Source: Rhodospirillales bacterium (GTDB lineage: Bacteria > Pseudomonadota > Alphaproteobacteria > Micavibrionales > Micavibrionaceae). Taken from it: 64,000 nucleotides of DNA. The stretch is taken from NCBI GenBank assembly GCA_023898785.1, contig CP060239.1:1736001-1800000 (forward strand), read 5' to 3'. This document shows, piece by piece, positions 1-7,932 of this stretch; position 1 is the stretch's first letter; the number at the start of each line of letters is the position of its first letter. The notes under the pieces were generated by a model. That model had not been told where the DNA came from. It saw only the letters and a list, made by a program, of their open reading frames with translations, and ran no database searches. The position numbers were made by a program, and so were the translations under genes.

Positions 1-66
1 CCAAAAGTTCCAATGAGCTAGATTTGTATATTGCGCGCACGGAGTTAAACCTTTAAGCCTTTCTCT

Positions 67-831
67 ATGTTAAAAACCCGCATTATTCCCTGTCTGGATA
101 TTGATCAAGGCCGCGTCGTCAAGGGCGTGAATTTTGTCGATATTGTCGATGCCGGTGATCCGGTCGAGCAAGCCAAGATTTATAATGAGCAGGGCGCCGA
201 TGAGTTGTGCTTTCTTGATATTACGGCGACGCATGAGGGCCGTGATACAATCATTCATATGGTGGAGCATGTTGCCAATGAGGTTTTCATGCCGATGACG
301 GTGGGTGGCGGGATTAGCAAGATTTTGCATATTCGTAATCTATTGAGTGCCGGCGCGGATAAGGTTTCGATTAATTCGGCGGCTGTGAAAAACCCCGATT
401 TTGTACGTGCAGCGGCGGAAAAATGCGGGTCGCAGGCGATTGTCGTGGCAATTGATGCCAAAGAGAAAGAAGATGGTAGCGAAGGCTGGGAAATCTTTAC
501 GCATGGTGGGCGCAAGGGCACGGGCATCGATGCGGTTGAATGGGCGGTCAAGATGGCCGAGTACGGCGCGGGGGAAATTCTGCTGACCTCGATGGATCGT
601 GACGGGACGAAGATCGGATTTAATCTTGAGTTGACGCGTGCGGTTTCCGATGCGGTTCCGATACCGGTTATTGCTTCGGGCGGGGTTGGGAATTTGCAGC
701 ATCTGGTCGATGGTGTTAAAGAGGGGCATGCAAGTGCGGTCTTGGCGGCTTCGATTTTTCATTTTGGGGAATATACGATTGCGCAGGCCAAGCAGGCTAT
801 GGCTGAGGCGGGTATAGGCGTTCGATTATAG
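67..831 (+). CDS. hisF: Imidazole glycerol phosphate synthase, cyclase subunit HisF
   Basis: HisF joins ammonia, supplied by HisH, to PRFAR and closes the imidazole ring, giving IGP and AICAR in histidine synthesis. The 254-residue length is normal for this (beta/alpha)8 barrel. The N-terminus IIPCLDID places the catalytic Asp at residue 11, and VVAIDAK carries the second catalytic Asp. The phosphate-binding loops VGGGI and ASGGVG are present. The ATG at 67 gives the conserved MLKTRIIPCLD start, although no clear Shine-Dalgarno precedes it. hisE follows after 17 bases. The rest of the his operon would lie before the window; bases 1-66 hold nothing I can assign. Assignment is secure. Confidence 0.97.
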   Translation: MLKTRIIPCLDIDQGRVVKGVNFVDIVDAGDPVEQAKIYNEQGADELCFLDITATHEGRDTIIHMVEHVANEVFMPMTVGGGISKILHIRNLLSAGADKVSINSAAVKNPDFVRAAAEKCGSQAIVVAIDAKEKEDGSEGWEIFTHGGRKGTGIDAVEWAVKMAEYGAGEILLTSMDRDGTKIGFNLELTRAVSDAVPIPVIASGGVGNLQHLVDGVKEGHASAVLAASIFHFGEYTIAQAKQAMAEAGIGVRL

Positions 832-848
832 GTTATGGGTTTTAGATT

Positions 849-1193
849 ATGAGTGCGCATATTTTAGAAAAGCTGTATGCGGTTTTGCAGGAACGGAAAA
901 AAGCCGATCCTGAAAGTTCTTATGTGGCTTCACTGTATGATAAGGGCAGTGTGAAAATTTCCGAGAAAATTCGTGAAGAGGCCGAGGAGACAATTGTTGA
1001 AGGGCTGCGGTTGGAGAAATCATCAGGCGATGAGGCAATCCGTCAGGCTTTAACCAATGAATCGGCGGATCTGGTGTTTCATTTGCTGGTGCTTTTGTCG
1101 TATCATAATATCGCGCCGGAAGATGTTTTTGCGGTGCTGGAGCGGCGTTTCGGGATTTCCGGGCACGAGGAAAAGGCGAGCCGCGGGCATTAG
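849..1193 (+). CDS. hisE: Phosphoribosyl-ATP pyrophosphatase HisE
   Basis: Hydrolyses phosphoribosyl-ATP to phosphoribosyl-AMP, the second step of histidine synthesis. At 114 residues it is a stand-alone HisE, not a HisIE fusion. The all-alpha NTP-pyrophosphohydrolase signature is visible as EKIREEAEETI (acidic Mg-binding helix), followed by ESADLVFHLLVLL. It lies 17 bases after hisF on the same strand and is probably co-transcribed. HisF-HisE adjacency is common in alphaproteobacteria. Confidence 0.95.
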   Translation: MSAHILEKLYAVLQERKKADPESSYVASLYDKGSVKISEKIREEAEETIVEGLRLEKSSGDEAIRQALTNESADLVFHLLVLLSYHNIAPEDVFAVLERRFGISGHEEKASRGH

Positions 1194-1206
1194 GAATTTA
1201 TAATAC

Positions 1207-1235
1207 TTGACATGGACATTTGAGCCCACTATTAA
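1207..1235 (+). promoter_or_regulatory. Predicted sigma70 promoter of the small lipoprotein gene
   Basis: TTGACA (1207-1212) and TATTAA (1230-1235) are separated by exactly 17 bases. A start about seven bases downstream falls at 1242-1243, which is the ATG of the next gene, so the transcript is predicted to be leaderless. No Shine-Dalgarno is visible before that ATG, which fits. Confidence 0.6.
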
Positions 1236-1242
1236 TTAGATT

Positions 1243-1443
1243 ATGAAAATAAAAACTTTGAGTGTTATGTTTACCGGGATGCTTTTGAGTGCTGCGTGTG
1301 CGACGGGCCCGGAAGCAGGTCGTTCGGGTGCGCCAGTTGTTCCGAGCGATAATACGCCGACGCAGCAAGGCCCCCCCTCCAAATATCCGGATACCACGTG
1401 GTGTGAGGGTGCCTGGCTTACAGACAATCGATGTATTGTTTGA
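1243..1443 (+). CDS. Small predicted lipoprotein, unknown function
   Basis: A 66-residue protein I do not recognise. A basic start (MKIKT) leads into a short hydrophobic segment and then LLSAAC, a plausible lipobox with Cys19 as the lipidated residue. The mature part is short, Pro/Gly/Thr-rich and ends with two cysteines (WCEGAWL, NRCIV) that could form a disulfide. It has its own promoter (1207-1235) and probably no 5' leader. Its stop codon TGA (1441-1443) abuts the stop codon of panD on the opposite strand, with no spacer. Small entericidin-like or outer-membrane lipoproteins are possible relatives, but this is a guess. Confidence 0.65.
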   Translation: MKIKTLSVMFTGMLLSAACATGPEAGRSGAPVVPSDNTPTQQGPPSKYPDTTWCEGAWLTDNRCIV

Positions 1444-1797
1444 TTATGTGGTTTTCGGCATGTTATTGTCATCTAGCAGGATAATCGTCGGGTTGTGCCC
1501 GCGCGCTTTTTCTTTTTCGATTTCGCAATAAGAACAGATGATTACCAGATCACCGGCCTGGACAAGGCGGGCGGCGGCACCGTTGATACCAATTACGCCT
1601 GAACCGCGCTGTCCTTCAATGGCATAGGTGGTAAAGCGCTCGCCGTTATTGATGTTCAGGACATCAACTTGCTCGTAAGGGTTAATTTCACCGACATTCA
1701 TCAACTCCGGATCAATCGTTATCGAGCCTTCGTAATGCAAATCGCTTTGTGTGACGGTGGCGCGGTGGAGTTTTGATTTGAGCATTCTCAGCAACAT
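1444..1797 (-). CDS. panD: Aspartate 1-decarboxylase PanD
   Basis: Makes beta-alanine from L-aspartate for pantothenate and CoA synthesis. The enzyme is made as a pro-protein that self-cleaves at Gly24-Ser25 to form a pyruvoyl group. With the start chosen here, DLHYEGS puts Gly and Ser exactly at 24 and 25, as in the E. coli enzyme, which supports the start. The GINGAAARL and GDLVIICSY segments of the double-psi beta barrel are present, and 117 residues is a normal length. It is a single gene, divergent from the HIT gene 46 bases away and convergent with the small lipoprotein gene. Confidence 0.95.
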   Translation of the reverse strand: MLLRMLKSKLHRATVTQSDLHYEGSITIDPELMNVGEINPYEQVDVLNINNGERFTTYAIEGQRGSGVIGINGAAARLVQAGDLVIICSYCEIEKEKARGHNPTIILLDDNNMPKTT

Positions 1798-1843
1798 GTG
1801 TTTTATATAGTGCGAGTTTTTATTGAAGGGAAGGATTTTTATA

Positions 1844-2209
1844 ATGAATTATGACAATCAAAATATTTTTGCTAAAATTCTGCGCGGGGAGATTCCTTGC
1901 GACAAGGTGTATGAGGATGAGTATGCGTTGGCTTTTAAGGACATTGATCCAAAAGCGCCTGTGCATATTCTTATCATACCGACCGGTCGGTATGTTTCAA
2001 TTGATGATTTTGGAAAGCGGGCAAGCGTGGAGGAAGTCGCCGGATTTTTTGCAGCCGTAGCCAAAATCGTAAATGAGCAGGGCTTGAACAAAAACGGTTT
2101 TCGCTCGATTGCCAATACGGGGGTCGATGGCGGGCAGGAAGTGCCACATTTCCACCTGCATATTCTGGGCGGCGGCCCGGTTGGTCCTATGGTGAGTAAG
2201 GCAGGTTAA
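1844..2209 (+). CDS. HIT family nucleotide hydrolase (HinT-like)
   Basis: Histidine-triad protein of the HinT/Hint branch, which hydrolyses nucleoside phosphoramidates and acyl-adenylates. The triad is HFHLHILGG with His102, His104 and His106; His104 would be the nucleophile. The 121-residue length is typical. I chose the ATG at 1844 because a purine-rich GAAGGGAAGGA (1825-1835) lies eight bases before it; an in-frame TTG at 1823 would add seven non-conserved residues and overlap that ribosome binding site. The codons for IPTGRYV contain a perfect 20-base palindrome at 1975-1994. The gene is convergent with the unknown 131-residue membrane protein gene. Confidence 0.93.
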   Translation: MNYDNQNIFAKILRGEIPCDKVYEDEYALAFKDIDPKAPVHILIIPTGRYVSIDDFGKRASVEEVAGFFAAVAKIVNEQGLNKNGFRSIANTGVDGGQEVPHFHLHILGGGPVGPMVSKAG

Positions 2210-2216
2210 TCGTAGT

Positions 2217-2612
2217 TTAGCCCGGCTGCGGTAAAAACATCGTAGCATCCATTTTAGGTGCCGGTGTTGGAACGGCTGTTGCTACACTAGTACCTTGTTG
2301 TACGGCTGTCGTTCCGCTACTTACCGGGTCCGGGTAATAGTCGGCCAGAAGAGCGTCTCCCCATTCCGATTGTAATAAGCCCCCGTCGCCGGTGAATCCG
2401 ATAAAATCTGTAATAAAGGCCGTGTGATCCTGAATAAAAGAAACCCAGGCTGCCGCCGTCGGGTGGGCAGCCAGGTTATGAATGATCGGGAAAAAGATAG
2501 GATCCAGAAGAATTTGCCATGTCACAGCAGCGGCAACGCCGATTGTGGCAAGCTTGGCAGCGCCCCCAAAAACTTTTGACAGCATACCTTTTTCTTTTTT
2601 GTCTTTTTCCAT
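2217..2612 (-). CDS. Unknown membrane protein with C-terminal MDATMFLP motif, Fur-box associated
   Basis: 131 residues, no family recognised. A lysine-rich start (MEKDKKEKG) precedes a hydrophobic region at about residues 18-48, giving one or two membrane segments. The rest is a mostly uncharged Ser/Thr/Ala/Pro-rich tail. It ends with MDATMFLP (residues 121-128) plus QPG. The same octapeptide occurs at residues 210-217 of the 713-residue protein encoded 3262-5403, and four of the eight codons differ synonymously, so the peptide rather than the DNA appears to be conserved. The gene diverges from the 2776/3262 pair across a 163-base region with two Fur-box-like sites. I infer one iron-responsive system, with function unknown. 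Confidence 0.7.
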   Translation of the reverse strand: MEKDKKEKGMLSKVFGGAAKLATIGVAAAVTWQILLDPIFFPIIHNLAAHPTAAAWVSFIQDHTAFITDFIGFTGDGGLLQSEWGDALLADYYPDPVSSGTTAVQQGTSVATAVPTPAPKMDATMFLPQPG

Positions 2613-2651
2613 TTTTTAGATTCCCAATCAAAAAAGCACTTGATTTAATAA

Positions 2652-2666
2652 TGAGAATGATTATCA
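2652..2666. promoter_or_regulatory. Predicted Fur box 1
   Basis: TGAGAATGATTATCA matches the 7-1-7 Fur consensus TGATAATnATTATCA at 13 of 14 defined positions. It lies 40 bases upstream of the 131-residue protein gene, in the divergent intergenic region. A TTGACT hexamer reading toward that gene lies close by. Fur, or a Fur-family relative such as Mur, is the expected regulator. Confidence 0.6.
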
Positions 2667-2692
2667 ATTGCTCATGTTGAGTCAATAGCAAA

Positions 2693-2707
2693 TGAGAGTC
2701 ATTCTTA
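2693..2707. promoter_or_regulatory. Predicted Fur box 2 (weaker)
   Basis: TGAGAGTCATTCTTA matches the same 7-1-7 consensus at 10 of 14 positions and is itself an imperfect inverted repeat (AATGAGA facing TCTTATT). It lies 41 bases from box 1, centre to centre, and about 70 bases before the 157-residue protein gene. Two sites in one divergent promoter region make regulation of both transcripts likely. Confidence 0.45.
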
Positions 2708-2775
2708 TTTAATTTGTATCAGAAGGCTTTTCAGAAAATTTATGAGTAATTTTTTAACATTTGAGGAATTAACCT

Positions 2776-3249
2776 ATGTCTTTAAGAGATTGTTTTGGCG
2801 GTGCGTTGCTTGCCAGCCTTTCCGTATTGCCAACCTTTCAGGCGCAGGCCGATCCGATTATTGAACATCCGCATGGCGCGTATACAATTAATGGTAAAAA
2901 GCGTCTTCCGGTCGATTGCGGAGAATATACGCGGTATCTGGACGATAGCATTTATGTGTCCTGCGAGGCGGGGCGTCAGGCCGATCCAAATAATGAAAAG
3001 AAATGTACGGATGATCCCGATCTTACGAACGTGTCTGATGCGGATAAACGTAAAAGCCTTGAGTCTTCTTTGAAGGAATATACGATTCACTTGGCCCGCG
3101 TTCATGGCGAGTGCGTTCCTAGTTATACGGCTAACATCAATTCTAACCTGAGAAATATTCCCCCCCACTATCGGGACAATACGCAGTGTGTTTTTACCGA
3201 GGTTCTCAAGGGTTGTATGGATGCCGGATTTCAGATTCCCCGGCGTTAG
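2776..3249 (+). CDS. Secreted cysteine-rich protein, unknown, first gene of a Fur-box-associated pair
   Basis: 157 residues, not recognised. A signal peptide with cleavage after FQAQA is likely (hydrophobic residues about 7-22). The mature protein has six cysteines (VDCGEY, VSCEAG, KKCTDD, GECVPS, TQCVFT, KGCMDA), enough for three disulfides in the periplasm or outside the cell. It is polar, with no further membrane segment. GAGGAA ahead of the ATG is a good ribosome binding site. The 713-residue membrane protein gene starts 12 bases after its stop, so the two are co-transcribed. No metal-binding motif of a known siderophore, haem or iron carrier is evident. Confidence 0.7.
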   Translation: MSLRDCFGGALLASLSVLPTFQAQADPIIEHPHGAYTINGKKRLPVDCGEYTRYLDDSIYVSCEAGRQADPNNEKKCTDDPDLTNVSDADKRKSLESSLKEYTIHLARVHGECVPSYTANINSNLRNIPPHYRDNTQCVFTEVLKGCMDAGFQIPRR

Positions 3250-3261
3250 GGGCGCTATTGA

Positions 3262-5403
3262 ATGTCTGCATCTGTGGAATCGGTGTCTTTACCCCATATA
3301 TTGGCCAGGATTGTTGATAATCCTGAAATGCAGCGCAGGTGGAAACAGCATTATATAACGCGCAAAACGGATAATCCCGGATCAAAAGCAGCGTGGGAAT
3401 TGCTGGGTTTAGGTAAGGATTCTGAAGTTTGGGCCGATAAGTTTTGTCAACATCCGCAGTTGCTGCGTTTTACCCGTGAAGTGATCGAGATTGAGCGCGG
3501 AGCGGCGCGTTCACGTCTTAGAAATCCTTTAGCACAGCAGGATTCCGAACTTATCCAAAAACGCGCCGGGCTGGATCAACTGGCCGGGTATTTATCTTCA
3601 ATCTTACCCGAAGAAGAGGTGCCGCCGGTTAAATATTTATCCGAAGACCAACAACGATATTTAAAAATGCTGGAGCGGGAAACCGCTCAACCCATGGCAC
3701 AACCAATAAGACGTAGTGCGCAAAGCACGGCAAGATTTAGCGCGCATATGTGGGAGGAAATCAAAGACCATAAGATGGCGTTGACTTTATCTGCGCCGGT
3801 GGCTGCTTATATGACGTGGCTGACTTTTAACGGCAAACTGAATGTTGGAGCGACAAAACTTTCCGTGGAAGAAGCCGCCGCGACCGGGATGGATGCAACA
3901 ATGTTTTTGCCTGGTGGCGGTCAGCCTAAGGAAATCAAAAAAGATTATAGCCTTGTTGATCCGAATTATACGGGTGGCTGTCACCCTCATAATCTTGTGA
4001 AAATGATTGCGCCAGATTTTGTCGCAGATGCGGCACTTTCTGTCGGTTTGGATAAAGTCCTGTCGCAGGAAAGTTGTATGACGATCAATAAAGCGGCGCT
4101 TGCGACGCATGGTGTCCTTAATGATTACCGCGAATACGCGGTGAATAAGGGTTACGTTAATATGGGCAAGGGTGTTGATGTCTCCATGATTATCAAACCC
4201 GGTACACCGGCAGCCGACACTTTTGTTAAGGCGATTGAAACAAGTCAGGACCAGGTGGCGGCTGTCGCTATCGGTGAAAATTTTGCGCTGCACGCTGCCA
4301 TACCTTCAGTAACATATGGGGAAGGACTGACGGCAGTTCTTGCAATGTTTGCAGCTAGCGCTGTTTATAAAAAAAGTAAAATCAGAAAAGCCTGGGGCAG
4401 GGCTACACGTCCAGTTAAAGAGCTATTCAGGCAAGAGACCGAATTGATGTCTTTTGGAATGCGTCAGGCTGTGAAACCTGTGACGCAGAGGATCAGTTAT
4501 GGAGCACAATCTATTAAGGAATTTATGGCAGAGACTGCTGTTTGTTATGCACCGGGATTAACTGTCAACTTTTGTCGTTTTGCTGAAAAGCGCAGTATCA
4601 AAAAAGCCAGAATTGCCGCGTTTAAATCTTATGCGGAGCACAAGGACGATCAAAAATCTTTTTGGAAAAGTGTTGGTGATTTTGCAGTGCGCAGTAGCCG
4701 AAAGAATTTCCTGGGCTGGGCCGGGTTTATTGCTGGCGCAGCGCATGTTGCCCAAGAGAGTGACTATATTTTTACTCTGGCGAAGGGGTTGAATGCTGAA
4801 GCAGCATGGATGGGTATTGGCGGGATGGTCGGGGGTAATACGGTCCATAAGCTTCATAAATATTTTACACGGAAGGCCCATTTTGAAAGGGCAACGGAAG
4901 GTGTCGGTGAAGAGTTAAAAGCTTTTGCGTTTCCAGAAAATACGATGCTTGATCAGGCCGGTTACAATATTCCGAAATTGCAGCGAAAAAAAACGGATAT
5001 TCCGCTTACCCTTGTGGGAAGCGGTGTTGTAACGGCCGTAAGCGCTGTGGATTTTTATTGTACCGGGGGGCACAATTTTGCGACCGTTGCGGGTCATGCT
5101 GTTACATGGGGGCCGTGGTTGGCGATTAATCCGATTGAAGATACGACCGTGCATGGTTTTTTGGGGGCAAGTGGGTATGCTTTGGGTGCAGGGACGGGCG
5201 CAACAGTAGCATTAAGTTTCGGAACTGCTGAAGGCGTGTATCGTGTTGGTGAAGTTTTTTACAAAGCGGGGACGGGTGTTATTAATCAGAAAATACAAAT
5301 AGAACCCAAAGGCAATGTTGTTTTATTACAGGACAGACCGCGTAAAGTAGAGACACCCCTCCCTGTCGTTGATGCTAAAAATCAAACGGGCCTTCATCTC
5401 TGA
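3262..5403 (+). CDS. Large unknown membrane protein with internal MDATMFLP motif
   Basis: 713 residues, no known family recognised. Residues 1-165 are soluble, charged and mostly helical. A first hydrophobic segment follows at about 173-190, then MDATMFLP (210-217), identical to the tail of the divergent 131-residue protein. After a Cys-containing loop (GGCHPHN, QESCMT) come further hydrophobic segments near 345-365, 495-515, 530-545, 590-610, 620-640 and 645-665, many Gly/Ala-rich, so I expect about six or seven membrane passes. Start ATG 3262 is preceded by AGGGGCG. The gene follows the secreted Cys-rich protein after 12 bases and ends in an intrinsic terminator overlapping its stop codon. 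Transport or envelope anchoring are possibilities only. Confidence 0.75.
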   Translation: MSASVESVSLPHILARIVDNPEMQRRWKQHYITRKTDNPGSKAAWELLGLGKDSEVWADKFCQHPQLLRFTREVIEIERGAARSRLRNPLAQQDSELIQKRAGLDQLAGYLSSILPEEEVPPVKYLSEDQQRYLKMLERETAQPMAQPIRRSAQSTARFSAHMWEEIKDHKMALTLSAPVAAYMTWLTFNGKLNVGATKLSVEEAAATGMDATMFLPGGGQPKEIKKDYSLVDPNYTGGCHPHNLVKMIAPDFVADAALSVGLDKVLSQESCMTINKAALATHGVLNDYREYAVNKGYVNMGKGVDVSMIIKPGTPAADTFVKAIETSQDQVAAVAIGENFALHAAIPSVTYGEGLTAVLAMFAASAVYKKSKIRKAWGRATRPVKELFRQETELMSFGMRQAVKPVTQRISYGAQSIKEFMAETAVCYAPGLTVNFCRFAEKRSIKKARIAAFKSYAEHKDDQKSFWKSVGDFAVRSSRKNFLGWAGFIAGAAHVAQESDYIFTLAKGLNAEAAWMGIGGMVGGNTVHKLHKYFTRKAHFERATEGVGEELKAFAFPENTMLDQAGYNIPKLQRKKTDIPLTLVGSGVVTAVSAVDFYCTGGHNFATVAGHAVTWGPWLAINPIEDTTVHGFLGASGYALGAGTGATVALSFGTAEGVYRVGEVFYKAGTGVINQKIQIEPKGNVVLLQDRPRKVETPLPVVDAKNQTGLHL

Positions 5404-5416
5404 AAGCCCGTTTTTT
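5385..5416 (+). terminator. Intrinsic terminator of the Fur-box-associated pair
   Basis: AACGGGC (5385-5391) pairs with GCCCGTT (5406-5412), extended inside by TTCA/TGAA with loop TCTC, and runs into TTTTTT. The left arm lies inside the last codons of the 713-residue protein gene. Confidence 0.8.
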
Positions 5417-5433
5417 GGAGGTTAATGAAACTT

Positions 5434-6012
5434 TTATGATGCGTTCATGGTTCCCGGGAATGGGATGACATTGTCGTTATAAATTGTTGTCGTGGGCGCA
5501 TATGTTTCTGCAAGTTCTGCGCCTTCGTCCATCAAGTCTATGAATGTATCGGCGATCAGGACTTGCGCATGGGCTTGCAGCGCGAATGTTTCGCAAATTT
5601 TAGCCAGTTCTTCATTGTGCGCGTTTAAGAGCGTGGCGTTGATTTCCAGCAGTTCGGCGAGAGTCTCAAGGTCTTCGGGGATTTGTTCCAGCGTATCGAA
5701 GACCAGATTATCATCGAGGGTTTTGGATTCGGCATTGCGCACCCAGATTTCAGCGTAATCGGAAATGATGCGTTCACATTCCAGTTTCAGGATCGCCATA
5801 TTGGGGCTGTGGTTTTGGAAATGCGCGGCGATCTTGTGCGCCCCCAGCGCGATGCTTAGCAGTGCGGAATCTGGTTGGTAATCGCTCAGGATTTCGTGCA
5901 GGCCATATTGCATATCGGGCGTGAATGATTCCTGTCCGTCCAGGATGCCTTGAACAATCATCGGGATTTGCAGCGTATTTGTCAGTTTGGCCAGCTCTTT
6001 TTCACTCAACAT
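5434..6012 (-). CDS. Unknown soluble helical protein
   Basis: 192 residues, not recognised. It is acidic, with no signal peptide or membrane segment, and almost entirely predicted alpha-helical with regular leucine/alanine spacing. It begins MLSEKELAKL and ends with a short extended segment NVIPFPG. It is convergent with the 713-residue membrane protein gene across a terminator, and divergent from comM with 197 bases between start codons. A cytoplasmic helical-bundle protein is all that can be said. Confidence 0.6.
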   Translation of the reverse strand: MLSEKELAKLTNTLQIPMIVQGILDGQESFTPDMQYGLHEILSDYQPDSALLSIALGAHKIAAHFQNHSPNMAILKLECERIISDYAEIWVRNAESKTLDDNLVFDTLEQIPEDLETLAELLEINATLLNAHNEELAKICETFALQAHAQVLIADTFIDLMDEGAELAETYAPTTTIYNDNVIPFPGTMNAS

Positions 6013-6131
6013 TGTCTTTGTCCTTCTTTTGGTGCGCGCTTTATTTTTTCATTTCTGCGCGGCTTGTATCCTTGTGTTTAACGGGTAAAGGTAAACAAGT
6101 TCTTAACGGCCATTTCTTTTTTATCCCCATA

Positions 6132-6140
6132 TGCTATAAA
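6132..6140 (+). promoter_or_regulatory. Candidate extended -10 promoter of comM
   Basis: TGCTATAAA is an extended -10 (TGn plus TATAAA) about 70 bases ahead of the chosen comM start. No good -35 lies at 17 bases, which is acceptable for extended -10 promoters. Confidence 0.35.
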
Positions 6141-6209
6141 GCGCAGAGAAACAGGTATTTTCATCGGTTTGTGAAATCTGTGGACATACGTGTAGAAGGG
6201 GAAAAGGAC

Positions 6210-7739
6210 ATGGTTGCGCGGGTTAACACGGTTGCTTTTCAGGGGATTGATGTACAGCCGGTGGATGTGCAGGTGCAGATCTCAAACGGGCTGCCTGCGT
6301 TCACGATTGTTGGCTTGCCGGATAAGGCTGTGGCGGAAAGCAAGGAGCGGGTTCGCGCGGCGCTTCATGCGCTAGGAATTGCTTTGCCGCCCAAGCGCTT
6401 GACGGTGAATATGGCGCCGGCGGATCTGGCAAAGGAGGGCAGCCATTTTGATCTTCCCATTGCGCTGGGACTGTTGGCCGCGATGGAAATAATTCCGAAA
6501 GAAGAATTGGCTGAATTTTTAGTGCTTGGTGAGTTATCACTAGATGCCTCTATTCGTTCGGTAACTGGTGTACTTCCGGCAGCAATGCACGCGGCTGGAA
6601 ACGATAACAAGTTGATTTGTCCCTCAAGCTGCGGCGGTGAGGCCGCATGGGTGGGGAACCTTGATATTTTAGCACCAAAAGATTTATTGCAACTGATTAA
6701 TCACATTAAAGGGACGCAGGTGATGGGGCAGCCCGAAGCGCGGCTTACAAGCGATGGTAGCTGTGCAGGGCCGGACCTGGCAGATGTGAAGGGGCAGGAG
6801 ACGGCGAAACGGGCGCTCGAGATAACGGCGGCTGGCGGGCATAATTTGCTAATGATCGGTCCGCCGGGCTCCGGTAAATCGATGCTGGCTTCTTGTTTGC
6901 CGGGAATTTTACCGCCGCTGTCCCCGCGCGAGGCTTTGGAAGTTTCGATGATTCATTCGTTGGCGGGGTCTTTGCCTGATGGCGGATTGTTACAGCAACG
7001 CCCGTTTCGTGATCCGCATCATTCGGCTTCGCTGCCCGCGCTTATTGGCGGGGGGCAACGGGTGAAGCCGGGGGAGATTTCTCTGGCGCATAACGGGGTG
7101 CTATTTCTTGATGAGTTGCCGGAATTTTCACGTGGGACGTTAGAAGCGTTGCGTCAGCCTTTGGAAACGAATGAAGCGCTGGTGGCGCGGGCCAATGCGC
7201 ATGTGCGTTATCCGGCGAAGTTTCAATTGGTTGCGGCGATGAATCCGTGCCGGTGCGGACATTTGGGCGATCCTGATCTTGAGTGCACGAAAGCGCCGCG
7301 CTGCGCGAGTGATTATCAGGCGAAAATTTCCGGGCCGATGCTGGACCGGATGGATTTACATGTGGATGTTTCTGCGGTGACGCTCTCGGATTTGAATGCT
7401 TCGGGAGGTGAGCGTTCGGAGACAGTCGCTGCGCGGGTTGCAGCGGCGCAGGAATTGCAGCATCAGCGGTTTCAGGCGTTGGGCGTTGAAGGGACTCTGA
7501 ATGCGTATGCGGATGGGGCGGTTCTTGAGAAAATTGCGGTTTTAAGTCCTGAGGCGAAGGTTTTGCTGGATAAAGCGATGGAAACATCGAAGCTTTCCGC
7601 GCGGGGATATTACAGGATTTTACGCGTTTCACGGACAATTGCGGATTTAAGTGCAGTTGATTTTGGGCAAGCATTTGAGAATATTGAAAAAATTCATGTT
7701 GCTGAGGCATTGAGTTACCGCCGCGCGGTTTTGGTATAA
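6210..7739 (+). CDS. comM: YifB/ComM family Mg-chelatase-like AAA+ ATPase
   Basis: In species where it has been studied, ComM is a helicase that extends branch migration of incoming single-stranded DNA during natural transformation. Domain order fits the family: N-terminal ChlI-like domain (about 1-175), AAA+ core with Walker A GPPGSGKS (217-224) and Walker B VLFLDELPEF, then the C-terminal helical domain with LSARGYYRILRVSRTIADL. The ATG at 6210 follows a purine-rich GAAGGGGAAAAGG and gives 509 residues, the family norm; the frame is open further upstream to 5925, but that extension is not conserved in character. Presence of ComM does not by itself prove competence, as it is widespread. Confidence 0.92.
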   Translation: MVARVNTVAFQGIDVQPVDVQVQISNGLPAFTIVGLPDKAVAESKERVRAALHALGIALPPKRLTVNMAPADLAKEGSHFDLPIALGLLAAMEIIPKEELAEFLVLGELSLDASIRSVTGVLPAAMHAAGNDNKLICPSSCGGEAAWVGNLDILAPKDLLQLINHIKGTQVMGQPEARLTSDGSCAGPDLADVKGQETAKRALEITAAGGHNLLMIGPPGSGKSMLASCLPGILPPLSPREALEVSMIHSLAGSLPDGGLLQQRPFRDPHHSASLPALIGGGQRVKPGEISLAHNGVLFLDELPEFSRGTLEALRQPLETNEALVARANAHVRYPAKFQLVAAMNPCRCGHLGDPDLECTKAPRCASDYQAKISGPMLDRMDLHVDVSAVTLSDLNASGGERSETVAARVAAAQELQHQRFQALGVEGTLNAYADGAVLEKIAVLSPEAKVLLDKAMETSKLSARGYYRILRVSRTIADLSAVDFGQAFENIEKIHVAEALSYRRAVLV

Positions 7740-7932
7740 TTTTTAGCTTAACTGTTTGTTATATATACATAAAACATATTTATTTGCATAAGCTTGGTAT
7801 ATTTATTAGAGTGGGACACGGGTAGAAAAGGCTGGTGAGCCTATAAATTGCTGTTTTTTCAGCGTTTTGATAAGACAAAATTAAGAAATAAAAGATAAAA
7901 TTTTATATATAATAATCCAAGTAGGGTGTGAC

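Noticed and set aside
5925..6209. In-frame 95-residue extension ahead of comM
   Set aside because: The family begins at the MVARVNTVAF-type start, which has a ribosome binding site at 6195-6207; the extension overlaps the divergent gene and is hydrophobic nonsense in character.
7042..7710. 222-residue frame antisense to comM
   Set aside because: Shadow of a real gene; Pro/His/Ser-rich translation typical of antisense GC-rich codons.
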